NCBI GenBank assembly: GCA_964624235.1 | Contig: CAZUXY010000016.1 | Location: 1 to 64,000 of the forward strand | Origin: CAZUXY01 sp964624235 | GTDB lineage: Bacteria; Spirochaetota; UBA4802; UBA5368 | Reading direction: 5' to 3' | DNA: 64,000 nt | In this document: in pieces, positions 45,491 to 54,500 of the stretch | Layout of the letters: every line of letters begins with the position of its first letter | Numbering within the stretch: the first letter of the stretch is position 1 | Notes under the pieces: model-generated | Database searches by the model: none | What the model was told of the DNA's origin: nothing | The model's input: the letters and a program-made list of their open reading frames with translations, nothing else | Made by a program: the position numbers and the translations under genes

Positions 45491-45555
45491 TATGAATAAT
45501 TCAGACTGACAATGAATCTGTCCTGCCAGCATTAGCACTCTCAAGCATCGAGTGC
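45459..45555 (-). ncRNA. Candidate HrcA-controlled small RNA (about 97 nt)
   Basis: A promoter (45562-45590), a perfect CIRCE operator and a terminator (45459-45490) frame a transcript of about 97 bases starting near 45555. It opens with a stem formed by the CIRCE half-sites, has a loosely structured middle (possible stem ATTCA/TGAAT) and ends in the terminator hairpin. A 27-codon frame (45449-45532, starting at an ATG next to CIRCE) exists, but it runs through the terminator and has only a weak GAGAG site. No known RNA family is recognised. It could be a regulatory RNA, a micropeptide message or the relic of a lost chaperone gene. Confidence 0.45.
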
Positions 45556-45558
45556 TAA
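45532..45558 (-). promoter_or_regulatory. Perfect CIRCE element (HrcA operator)
   Basis: TTAGCACTC-N9-GAGTGCTAA, matching the consensus at all 18 fixed positions with the standard nine-base spacer. HrcA represses heat-shock operons (groESL, hrcA-grpE-dnaK) through this site. Neither those genes nor hrcA lies in the window, and the genes on both sides point toward it. A minus-strand -10 (45562-45567) ends three bases upstream, the usual layout of an HrcA-repressed promoter. Confidence 0.93.
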
Positions 45559-45561
45559 TGA

Positions 45562-45590
45562 AATATACTCATTCACCTGTCTTTCGGCAA
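45562..45590 (-). promoter_or_regulatory. Sigma70-type promoter beside CIRCE
   Basis: On the minus strand TTGCCG (45590-45585, 4/6), exactly 17 bases, then TATATT (45567-45562, 5/6). The predicted start, near 45555, lies within CIRCE. It begins 28 bases after the iclR stop codon, so this is a separate promoter in the iclR 3' region. Confidence 0.65.
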
Positions 45591-45617
45591 TAATGAAAAG
45601 CAGAAAAAGTAATGTAC

Positions 45618-46400
45618 TTATAACTGTTGTTTATATCCCAGCTGTGAGGATATCTGAGCAGAAGTGTATTTCACGGCCTCCATCATTTCGTTACGGTTTT
45701 GAATGATATGGTCGGCTTTGCCGGTTATGGCGAACGCCGCCATTACCTGCCCGGTATAATTGAATATCGGCCCCCCTATACCGGCCAGACCGTTGATGGA
45801 CTCCTGGTTGTCGAAACCTGTGCCTTCACGGGATACCTTTTGCAACTCCTCCATGAAAGACTTCATGTTGTCTATGGAATTTTCGGTCAGTTTTTCGAAT
45901 GCATAGCCGGCCAGGATTTCATCACGCTGAGCCGGTTCCATATAGGCGAAGAGGATCTTGCCGATGCAGGTGGTATGAGTCGGGATTACCGACCCGGACT
46001 GGGGGAACACCATGAAACGGTTTTCAGGCTCCACGCGCAGAACCACTACCACCTTATCTCCTACCATCATTCCCACGTTAACGGGCTCGCTGAACTGAAA
46101 ACACAAACGTTCCATCCATGCCCTTGCTATGAGCACCAGATCCATATTGGTGGCATATTTCATACCCAGCTGAAAAAGCTTGGGCCCCAGACGGTAACGC
46201 AGGGTAAGTGGGTCGCGTTCAAGCAGGTCCAGTTCCAGAAGTGTCTGTACAATACTGGATATGGTGGTTTTGGGAAGTTTGAGCCTGTGGGAAAAATCGG
46301 TAATCCCCAGGGGTTTCTTTTCGTTTATGAAGATATCCAGTATGTCCGAGGCGCGGTGAATGGACTGGATGAGTTTTTTTTTCGGGACTGTTTTATTCAT
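45618..46400 (-). CDS. IclR-family transcriptional regulator
   Basis: A 260-residue regulator. An N-terminal winged helix (about 12-75; LGITDFSHRLKLPKTTISSIVQTL) binds DNA. The C-terminal IclR effector domain (about 90-255) is GAF-like and shows PTHTTCIGKILFAY and GLAGIGGPIFN. Members control catabolism of aromatic or small organic acids. It is divergent from the dehydratase operon, and a perfect palindrome over that promoter's start site (46483-46509) is its likely operator. The effector may be the acid or its CoA ester. Confidence 0.92.
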   Translation of the reverse strand: MNKTVPKKKLIQSIHRASDILDIFINEKKPLGITDFSHRLKLPKTTISSIVQTLLELDLLERDPLTLRYRLGPKLFQLGMKYATNMDLVLIARAWMERLCFQFSEPVNVGMMVGDKVVVVLRVEPENRFMVFPQSGSVIPTHTTCIGKILFAYMEPAQRDEILAGYAFEKLTENSIDNMKSFMEELQKVSREGTGFDNQESINGLAGIGGPIFNYTGQVMAAFAITGKADHIIQNRNEMMEAVKYTSAQISSQLGYKQQL

Positions 46401-46447
46401 AAAACTATGAGCAGATACTCATTTTTTTTCACATATTTGTTATATTA

Positions 46448-46476
46448 TTGACATATGAATACAAGCCCTTTATAAA
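46448..46476 (+). promoter_or_regulatory. Strong sigma70-type promoter of the dehydratase operon
   Basis: A perfect TTGACA (46448-46453), a 17-base spacer and TATAAA (46471-46476, 5/6). The predicted start near 46483 is the first base of the palindrome, so a protein bound there would block transcription. Confidence 0.8.
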
Positions 46477-46482
46477 TGTAGA

Positions 46483-46509
46483 ACAGTGTACGATAATATC
46501 GTACACTGT
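46483..46509. promoter_or_regulatory. Perfect palindrome, probable IclR-family operator
   Basis: ACAGTGTACGAT (46483-46494), AAT, then ATCGTACACTGT (46498-46509): a perfect 12-bp dyad with a three-base centre. It starts at the predicted transcription start of the divergent operon and lies 83 bases before the iclR start. Position and symmetry suggest a repressor site; that IclR itself binds it is inference. Confidence 0.75.
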
Positions 46510-46521
46510 CAAGTAAATAAT

Positions 46522-47673
46522 ATGTGCGAGTGTACAAGCATGGAGGCGATCAGGGAATTTAACAATGCGGTGGATAATCCGGGTGCCTATGCCTCAAGTC
46601 TGAAATCCCGTGAGCAGGTAAAGATTTTCGGCTATTTTTGTTCATACACCCCGGAAGAGATAATCCACGCCGCGGGTATACACCCGATGAGGCTTTTTGG
46701 AAATAAGGGCCCGATTTCCATGGCCGACGCGCATCTACAGGCCTACAGTTGTTCCCTGGTTCGCGGGGCCCTCGAGGATGCGCTTTCGGGAAGGCTTTCC
46801 TTTCTTGACGGGGCGGTATTCCCTCATACCTGCGATTCGATACAGCGGCTTTCCGACATATGGAGGCTCAATACCTCGTTCAGCTATCATACCGATATCG
46901 TACTGCCCGTTAAACTTGATACCGACAGCGCAAGGGCCTATATGACGGACGTTTTGAGGAAGTTCAGGCGTGAACTTGAAAACTATCGGGGGAAACCCGT
47001 TACCGATGATGAACTCAGAAGCTCAATAGCGCTTTATAACACGATGCGGGAACGGCTTCATACCCTGTACCGGATGCGTAGCGCGGTCCCTGGAGCAGTC
47101 AGCGGTGCCGACGTAGCCGCCGTCGTCAAAGCTTCAATGATAATGAAAAGGGAGGATTTTTCCGAAAGGGTCGCCGGGTATATCGCCGGACTGGAAAAAG
47201 AAAAGATGACCGTAGACCGTACCGCCGGGAAGGGCGGTAAGAGGCTGCTGCTCGTCGGGGGTATCTGCGACCACCCTGAGATCTATGCTTTGATAGAGGC
47301 ATCGGGGGGTTATGTGGTATGGGACGATCTCTGCACGGGGTCCCGGTATTTCGAAGGTCGTATACCGGAGGAGGGAGATCCTATCGAAGCCATCGCGACA
47401 CGTTACTCGGGACGCACTGTCTGTCCAGCGAAGCACTATTCCATGACGGGGAGAGGGGAGAATCTGGTCAGGATCGCCGGCGAGCACGGAGCCCGGGGCG
47501 TTATATTTATTTTTCTCAAGTTCTGCGATCCTCATTCCTTTGATTATCCCTATATGAAGGAATTTCTGGACAGGGAAAACATACCCAGCATGCTGTTGGA
47601 AATCGAGCAGGAGTTGCCCTCCGAGGGGCAGACGGCGACCAGGCTCCAGGCTTTCATCGAAATGCTGAGGTAA
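46522..47673 (+). CDS. 2-hydroxyacyl-CoA dehydratase / benzoyl-CoA reductase-type subunit (smaller)
   Basis: A 383-residue subunit of the 2-hydroxyglutaryl-CoA dehydratase superfamily (HgdB/BcrC-like), enzymes that use a one-electron reduced Fe-S cluster to dehydrate 2-hydroxyacyl-CoA or reduce aromatic rings. Cysteines that may bind the cluster lie in YFCSYTPEE, AYSCSLVRGA, FPHTCDSIQ and LKFCDPHSF, and the C-terminus has the usual IPSMLLEIEQE. ATG 46522 or 46540 may be the start; neither has a strong site. It is first in an operon with the second subunit and a CoA ligase. The ATP-driven activator is absent here. Confidence 0.88.
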   Translation: MCECTSMEAIREFNNAVDNPGAYASSLKSREQVKIFGYFCSYTPEEIIHAAGIHPMRLFGNKGPISMADAHLQAYSCSLVRGALEDALSGRLSFLDGAVFPHTCDSIQRLSDIWRLNTSFSYHTDIVLPVKLDTDSARAYMTDVLRKFRRELENYRGKPVTDDELRSSIALYNTMRERLHTLYRMRSAVPGAVSGADVAAVVKASMIMKREDFSERVAGYIAGLEKEKMTVDRTAGKGGKRLLLVGGICDHPEIYALIEASGGYVVWDDLCTGSRYFEGRIPEEGDPIEAIATRYSGRTVCPAKHYSMTGRGENLVRIAGEHGARGVIFIFLKFCDPHSFDYPYMKEFLDRENIPSMLLEIEQELPSEGQTATRLQAFIEMLR

Positions 47674-47723
47674 AACGTGTCTGTGCGGTTTGTTCCATAA
47701 TTCTTGAACAAAGGAGGAAGCTG

Positions 47724-48977
47724 ATGACAAAGTCCGGAACCTCGGTGGAACCCAGGGACGACAGCAGGAAGGTCAGATCTGTCAAAAAGATGAAAGAGAT
47801 CATGACCGCCTATTATATAGACGCAAAAACCGCGCGTGATAACGGAAAAAAGGTGGCCTGGATTACGAGCGGTGGCCCGGTGGAACCGCTCATCGCCATG
47901 GATATAATTCCCGTGTATCCGGAGAACTACGGCGCGATGATCGGAGCCTCTAAAATGGGTGTCGACCTGTGCGAGAAAGCGGAGGAGATGGGATACTGCC
48001 GTGATCTCTGTTCCTATGCCCGATCTGATATCGCCTCTTCAATTGTCAACGGCGGGCCTATCGGAGGGCTGCCTGCACCGGATGTACTGGTGTGCGGCAA
48101 CAATATCTGCGGCACGGTGATGAAGTGGTATGAAGTGCAGGCGCGGCATTACAATGTTCCGCTTTTTATTTTCGACACGCCGTTCTGTCATACGGAATTT
48201 TCTGACGAAGCGAAAAACTACGTAAGAAAACAGGTTTTTGAATATATCGCCTTTCTGGAAAACACGTGCGGAAAGAAGTTCGACCAGGACCGAATGTTGG
48301 AAGTGGGAAAACTCTCTATGGAGGGACAGCGTCTGTGGCAGGAGGTGCTGGATACCGCCATGAATAAACCGGCACCGTTATCGGCCTTTGACGCTTTTTT
48401 TCACCTCGCCCTCATCGTTACCCTGCGCGGGACCCAGGTGGCGGTAGACTATTATAAAACGCTGCTGGAAGAGATGCGCGAGAGGGCGGCGAAGGGGATC
48501 GGGTCCGTCCCGAATGAAAAATACCGTCTCATGTGGGACAATCTTCCCGTATGGTATAAGACGAAATGGCTATCGGAAAAGTTCGCTTCGCACGGCGCGT
48601 GCCTGGTGGCGGACACATACACCTCCGCATGGTGCGGGCAGATGGAGTATCTGAGGGAAGACGATTTTCTTGAATCCATGGTGGAAGGGTACACCAGGAT
48701 ATATCTCAACATCGGCGTTGACGAAATGGTTAAAATCGTTAAAAAAATGATAAAGAAATACGATGCCGAGGGATTCGTGATGCATTCGAACCGCAGTTGC
48801 AAACCGTACTCACTGGGGCAGTACCATATTCAAAAGATGCTGCAGAAGGATATGGGCATCCCCAGTCTGATCATAGAAGCCGATATGGTGGATGAAAGAA
48901 ACTTCAGCGAAAGCCAGATCGAAACCAGAATAGACGCATTCATGGAGATTATAAAGCAGAGAAAGCATACGCAGTAA
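47724..48977 (+). CDS. 2-hydroxyacyl-CoA dehydratase / benzoyl-CoA reductase-type subunit (larger)
   Basis: A 417-residue second subunit of the same superfamily (HgdA/BcrB-like). Conserved parts: WITSGGPVEPLIAMDIIPVYPENYGAMIG-like opening, split over about 45-75, then YCRDLCSYARSDI (cluster cysteines), VLVCGNNICGT, and NRSCKPYSLGQYH near 350. The larger size and pairing with a 383-residue partner resemble BcrB/BcrC as much as HgdA/HgdB, so the substrate is open. An AAAGGAGG site precedes the ATG. Confidence 0.88.
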   Translation: MTKSGTSVEPRDDSRKVRSVKKMKEIMTAYYIDAKTARDNGKKVAWITSGGPVEPLIAMDIIPVYPENYGAMIGASKMGVDLCEKAEEMGYCRDLCSYARSDIASSIVNGGPIGGLPAPDVLVCGNNICGTVMKWYEVQARHYNVPLFIFDTPFCHTEFSDEAKNYVRKQVFEYIAFLENTCGKKFDQDRMLEVGKLSMEGQRLWQEVLDTAMNKPAPLSAFDAFFHLALIVTLRGTQVAVDYYKTLLEEMRERAAKGIGSVPNEKYRLMWDNLPVWYKTKWLSEKFASHGACLVADTYTSAWCGQMEYLREDDFLESMVEGYTRIYLNIGVDEMVKIVKKMIKKYDAEGFVMHSNRSCKPYSLGQYHIQKMLQKDMGIPSLIIEADMVDERNFSESQIETRIDAFMEIIKQRKHTQ

Positions 48978-49053
48978 TACATCCGTATTGAGTCCTTCCG
49001 CTGGGACCGATTACCGGGCTCGCTTCATCATTACCCACAAAGGAGATATTTAC

Positions 49054-50778
49054 ATGTACGAGAAAAAACCCTGGTTGAAATTCTATGGATCGGTACCCGA
49101 AAACATCACGTATCCTTCCGTAACCCTTTATAAAGCGGTGGCGGATACCGCATCAAAATATCCCGACTCAGTCGCCTATGATTTCCTCGGATATACTTCC
49201 ACCTACCGGAAGTTTCTGGAGGAAATAGACCGGTGTGCCGATTCGCTCGCCGCGATGGGACTGGGGAAGGGCGACCGGATGACCATATCAATGCCCACAT
49301 GCCCGCAGGGCATCATCTGTTTCTACGCGGTCAATAAACTCGGCGCCGTTGCCTCGATGATTCACCCGCTGTCGCCCCCCAAAGAAATCGAGTTTTATTT
49401 AACCGTCAGCAAAAGCACCTTCGCCCTGACTTTAGACGCGTTCTATAAAAGCTTCAACGAAGTTATGCATAAAACCACATGCAAGAACCTGGTGCTGGCC
49501 CGTATCCAGGACTACCTGCCTTTGGCTAAGGCCGTCGGCTTCACGCTGACCAGGGGGAGAAAGATTCCGAAGGTCCCTCGTGATGAGCGGGTTACCTGGT
49601 GGAAGGACATGATAGCAAGAGCACACAGCCGGGTCGGTGCGGCGGACACGGGGCCCGATGACCTTGCGGTGGTACTCTACAGCGGCGGCACCACGGGCGT
49701 ACCCAAAGGCATAATGCTTTCCAACATGAATTTCATAAGCGAGGGAATGATGGTCGCCCACTGGGGCGGGCTCGACCGTTCCAGCTCGGTGCTCGCGATA
49801 CTGCCGATATTTCACGGGTTCGGATTAGGGGTCTGTGTTAATGCGGCGTTCATGGGAGGAGGGAAAAGCATCCTGGTTCCCACTTTTACTCCGGACGAGG
49901 TCGCGAAACTGATCAGGAAAAAGCGTCCCAGCTTTGTGATCGGCGTGCCCACCCTGTATGAATCATTGTGTAAAAACGCAGATTTTCAGAAAATCGATCT
50001 CTCATATCTGAAGGGGGCGTTCAGCGGGGCCGACTCCCTGCCGCGTGTGGTTAAAGAGAATTTCGAGACCCTGGTATGCCGCCAGGGAGGGAATGTCCAG
50101 TTGCGCGAGGGGTACGGCCTCACCGAAGCGGTCACCGCTATCATGGCCATGCCCATGACGGAATACCGTGAAAACAGTATCGGTATTCCCTTCCCCGACA
50201 TGCTGGCCAAAGTGGTAAAAGTGGGCACTACCGAGGAGGCGCCACTGGGGGAGGAGGGGGAAGTCTGTGTACAGGGACCGGCGGTGATGATGGGGTATCT
50301 CGATCAGCCCGAGGAAACCGAGAGGGTGCTGAAGAAACACGGCGACGGGAAGATATGGCTTCACACCGGCGACATGGCTACCATGGACGGGGACGGCTTC
50401 TTTTATTTCAGGCAGAGGTTGAAAAGGATGATAAAGTCCTCCGGCATGAACGTGTACCCGGGCCAGGTGGAGGAGGTTTTACGCAAACATCCTGAGGTGG
50501 ACCAGGCCTGCGTGATCGGGGTTCCCGATGTGGCGCAGATATCGCGGGTGAAAGCATTTGTCGTTTTGAAGAATCGGGATAAAGCAGGCGCAGAAATGGA
50601 AAAGGAACTGATCAGGCATTGCGCCGAACACCTGTTGAAGTGGAGCTGTCCCAGGGAGATAGAATTTCGAGATGATCTGCCGAAAACCCTAGTGGGTAAA
50701 GTCGCTTTTTCAATCCTCGAGGAAGAGGAAAAAGCTCGTCTGCGTTCCGAGGGGAAATACGCCGGAGAACGGGACTGA
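49054..50778 (+). CDS. AMP-forming acyl-CoA ligase
   Basis: A 574-residue ANL-family ligase. The AMP-binding P-loop is YSGGTTGVPKGI, with motif A5 YGLTEA, motif A7 HTGDMATMDGDGF and the catalytic lysine in LPKTLVGKVAF. It activates a carboxylic acid with ATP and CoA, supplying the CoA ester that the two upstream subunits would act on. The substrate is not set by sequence. ATG 49054 follows a textbook AAAGGAGAT site. It ends the IclR-controlled operon. Confidence 0.93.
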   Translation: MYEKKPWLKFYGSVPENITYPSVTLYKAVADTASKYPDSVAYDFLGYTSTYRKFLEEIDRCADSLAAMGLGKGDRMTISMPTCPQGIICFYAVNKLGAVASMIHPLSPPKEIEFYLTVSKSTFALTLDAFYKSFNEVMHKTTCKNLVLARIQDYLPLAKAVGFTLTRGRKIPKVPRDERVTWWKDMIARAHSRVGAADTGPDDLAVVLYSGGTTGVPKGIMLSNMNFISEGMMVAHWGGLDRSSSVLAILPIFHGFGLGVCVNAAFMGGGKSILVPTFTPDEVAKLIRKKRPSFVIGVPTLYESLCKNADFQKIDLSYLKGAFSGADSLPRVVKENFETLVCRQGGNVQLREGYGLTEAVTAIMAMPMTEYRENSIGIPFPDMLAKVVKVGTTEEAPLGEEGEVCVQGPAVMMGYLDQPEETERVLKKHGDGKIWLHTGDMATMDGDGFFYFRQRLKRMIKSSGMNVYPGQVEEVLRKHPEVDQACVIGVPDVAQISRVKAFVVLKNRDKAGAEMEKELIRHCAEHLLKWSCPREIEFRDDLPKTLVGKVAFSILEEEEKARLRSEGKYAGERD

Positions 50779-50810
50779 ACCGGAAATTACCGGGGGTTTA
50801 GAGCTGTTAA

Positions 50811-51194
50811 TTAAATTGGAAGGTGCAGATGTTCGTCCCGCACCCTTTCCAGGACGGGTTCGAGCATGTATTCGTCAACCGGTTTGGTCAGGTAAAAAAA
50901 GCAGGGTATATTTTCACCGGTCAGGGACTCTTCCAGATCATAGGCGCTGATGAACACCACCGGCACCTGCTGTATGGATATAATGAGCTTCGCGGCTTCG
51001 ATTCCGTTCATTGTACCCTTGAGGCGGATGTCCATCAGGACCAGGTCCGGCCTGCGATCAGTGAATATCTCAACAGCTTCCTCTCCGTATGCCGTTTCCC
51101 CTATGACTTCGCACTCCAGGGTGCGCAGTACATCCACAAGGTGCAGTCTTATCAGTACCTCATCTTCTACTACAAGTACGTTCATCCGGCCCAT
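50811..51194 (-). CDS. Single-domain response regulator
   Basis: A 127-residue CheY-like receiver with no output domain. The acidic pocket is VVEDE, the phospho-acceptor D55 lies in LVLMDIRLKG, and the conserved lysine is in YLTKPVDEY. It closely resembles the receiver at 54945, and the histidine kinase gene lies between them. GGAG about ten bases upstream supports ATG 51194. It could feed a phosphorelay, or act as a phosphate sink for the kinase. Confidence 0.9.
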   Translation of the reverse strand: MGRMNVLVVEDEVLIRLHLVDVLRTLECEVIGETAYGEEAVEIFTDRRPDLVLMDIRLKGTMNGIEAAKLIISIQQVPVVFISAYDLEESLTGENIPCFFYLTKPVDEYMLEPVLERVRDEHLHLPI

Positions 51195-51501
51195 GACTTT
51201 CACTCTCCGTTATTCTTTATGAAAATTGTACTGGTGCTGACGGCTGGTCTCGTACGTGTAATGAAATATAAACCCGGATCTTAAGAAATTCACTGCATAA
51301 AGATCGCAAATCCATCAGGCGAAATAAAGTTACCACGGCAGCCTGCGGGAAAAAAATTATTTTTGTAAGGGTAAACCCTGATTATGCATTAAGGTTTTTC
51401 CTTACATGTTTCCGCAGGAGAATCAGTTGTCATCTGTGACGGCAATTGGTGTTGATTATCTTTATCGTGGGGGAACTGTTGAAAAAACTGTCGAAGGCGT
51501 A
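51195..51501. other. 307-base region between receiver and kinase genes
   Basis: No gene was supported. Frames here continue as antisense of the kinase gene. No terminator with a T-run was found after the kinase stop, so read-through into the second receiver gene is possible. Confidence 0.35.
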
Positions 51502-54500
51502 TTAATTAACGTCAAAAAATATGGATATCGAAAGCCCCTTATCGGACTCTATTTCGATTTTTCCACCCAATTGCTTGGTGAGGGAATTGATGATGAACAT
51601 CCCAAGGCTTTTCGCTTCTTGAAGCGACATCCCCTCCGGAAGCCCCTGGCCGTTGTCGGTTACTGAAAGTACGCACCGGTTGTCCTCACCACAATGGAAT
51701 TCAACCTTTATGGTGCCGGTATCGCGGTTTTTGAAACCATGAGTCAGGGAGTTGTTTACCAGTTCGTTTATTATAAGTCCGCAGGGAAGCACCGTATCTA
51801 TATTGAGGTTTACCGTGTCCACGTCTATTTTAGTGGAGATCCTTATGCCGGGCGGCTTCATTGTTTTTATCAACTCCTTCAGGAGTTCGTGACAGTATAC
51901 TGAAAAATCAATCCGGTCAAGATCTTCCGACGCGTACAGGTTCTGATGAATCAATGCCATGGATTTTACTCGGTTCTGGGTGTTCGCAAGAACATAATTT
52001 ACCGGTTGATCGGATTTAATGTTTTTCTGAAAATGGAGGATGCTGTAAATGATACCAAGATTGTTTTTTACCCTGTGATGAATTTCCCTGAGCAGCAGTT
52101 CTTTTTCACGCAGAGACTTCTTCAATTTTTCCTCGGCCGCCCTCCGCTCGGTTATATCCTCACCAGACGAGAGTACCCCGATGATCACTCCCGCCTCATG
52201 GGTTATCACTTTGTTGTGCCATGCCATCAGGCGTTCTTCTCCCCGGCTGTTGACAATGGGATTTTCAAAATACTCGATAGGCGTATATTCTCCGGTGATT
52301 ATCTTTTTAAATACTGAGTTCACCTTTTTTCTCTGCCGCTGAGGTATAAAATGATCAATCCAGTCCTTTCCTATGATATCGTTCCTTTCACATCCCAGGA
52401 TTTCGCACCCTTTCTGATTGATCATAGATATCCTGCCCATCGGGTCGATCGTTATCAGCATTACCCCGGCGGTTTCAAAGTACATCTGCGCCCGGTCGCG
52501 CTCGCTGTTGATTATTGCCTGCGCGAGTTTCTGTTCGGTGATGTCCCTGGTTATGGAGAGTATGCACTGTTCATTGTTGATTGTAATGACGCGGGCCGAC
52601 ATCAGGCCTGTTTTCACACTGCCGTTTTTAAGACGAAACCGGGCTTCCAGGTTATTGACTTCACCGGTGCGCGTGAGCTGCTCGACAAGCCTCTGGCGAT
52701 CGGCGGTATCGGCCCAAATGTTGATTTCAAGGGAGGTTTTTCCTATTACTTCTTCGGACGTGTAGCCTGTTAATTTTGTAAACCCATCGTTGATATTGAT
52801 ATATGTCCCGTCGGAAGTACGGTTTATATTTATCGAATCCGGTGAAGTGTGAAATGCCCTGGAAAATTTTTCTTCTGAAGCCCTTATCTTCTCTTCAGCG
52901 CGTTTACGCTCGCCAATGTCACGGGTACTTCCCTGAATACCCACCGGGTTGCCGTTTTGATCGTTAATGAAAGCGCATGAAATTTCTATATCGATTGGAC
53001 CCCGCTCCCTGGTGTACTGGACCAGGTCTGCCTTAAAGGATATTGATCGTTCATCAACCGGTTTATTCAGTTCCAGGGCGATTTGTTCTATGACGAAGCT
53101 GTAGCTTTCGGGTGTGATATACTGTTCCAGGCCCATGGACAACACTTCTTCAGGGGTGAAACCCGCAAGGGCGGTAACCGAGGGGCTCACGTAAGTGAAG
53201 CGGCCGTCCAGGGTCATGGTCCAGATCACATCAATTGAGTTTTCAGCGAGCAGGCGGTAGCGCTTTTCACTTTCCTGGTACTGGCGGTTTAGCGCTTTAA
53301 GCTCTTCATGTGAACGGGCCAGTTCGAGGTTTATCTCTTCGAGTTTTACATTGGTGATCTGCAGATCCCTGACCGCGGATTCAAGTTCCTGTTTCTGGTG
53401 GTTTATCAACGCATTGTATTTTTTGAGTTCGCTTATGTCCAGTGCGGTATACACCAGTCCGGCAGAGAGGTCTCCGGGGACCAGCGACGACGAACTTAGA
53501 AGTATGTCGATCACGGTACCGTCTTTTCTGACCCAGCGGGTTTCCATGGTTCCCACACCGTATTTTTCCACCAGAGGATGTTTGACTCTGGCGACCTTTT
53601 CAAATTCATCGTCGTCAGGATACAGCAGTCGGGCAGATTTACCCTCGAGTTCTTCAGGCGTGTATCCGGTGAGGTTTTTCATAAAACTGTTGCACCATCC
53701 AAGGATTCGGTTTTTCACCAGTCCTATACCGGCCGGTGTCGCCCTGAATATACCGTTAAGTAAGGCCTCCCTTTCCTTAATGGTGGTTTGAAGTGTTTTT
53801 TGTTCCGTGATGTCCGCGATAATAAGGAGCACACTGTCGATAGTGCCGTCTGGAGCAAGCAACGGGGCCGCCGAAATTCTGATATCGATGGTTATACCCT
53901 CCCTTGTAACACCCGAGGTTTCTATCTCTTCTATGGAAAGTCCTTCCCATAGATACTTCAGTATTGAGAAGATATCTTCAGTAAGTCCGTTGTTGTATAT
54001 CGGCAGTTGCGTACCTGTCACCGACCGGCTGCTCCAGCCGAAAAGTTTCTCGGCGGCCGGGTTCCAGAGGGTTACTATGTTGTTTCTATCAATCACAATA
54101 ATTGCCCGGGGGCTTGTATCGATGACGGTTTTCAGGCGTTTTTCGGAGTGTTGCAGCCTGTCGAGGTCGGTCATGTACTGTTTCTTAAACCGAACCGATT
54201 GGACACCCAGGGAGATGTTTCCCGCCAGCCTGCCGAGTATTGCTGCTTCTTCCGCGCTGAATGCGTTTGGGCCGCTTGAAAAGATGTTAAGGGCTCCGAT
54301 AACGGAATTTTCAATCCTAATAGGCAGGGCAATTGAAGAATGATAATTTCTCGCGATTGCGGCTGTACCCCATGGGGTATCATTATTCTCTTTACCGATA
54401 TCATTGACAATGGCGGGTTTGCCGGTTCGTATCGCGGTACCGGTGGGACTGCGTCCATGCTCATTTTCACTCCAGCTGATGACCAGGTCATCGAAAAAAC

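Noticed and set aside
44818..45558. CIRCE as the operator of the NeuB/lipoprotein operon or of iclR
   Set aside because: Both operons end at CIRCE rather than start there, and the operator lies beyond their stop codons.
45699..46451. A 250-codon plus-strand frame opposite iclR, downstream of CIRCE
   Set aside because: It is antisense to a clear IclR gene, rich in His and Tyr as frame shadows are, and no plus-strand promoter beside CIRCE was as good as the minus-strand one.
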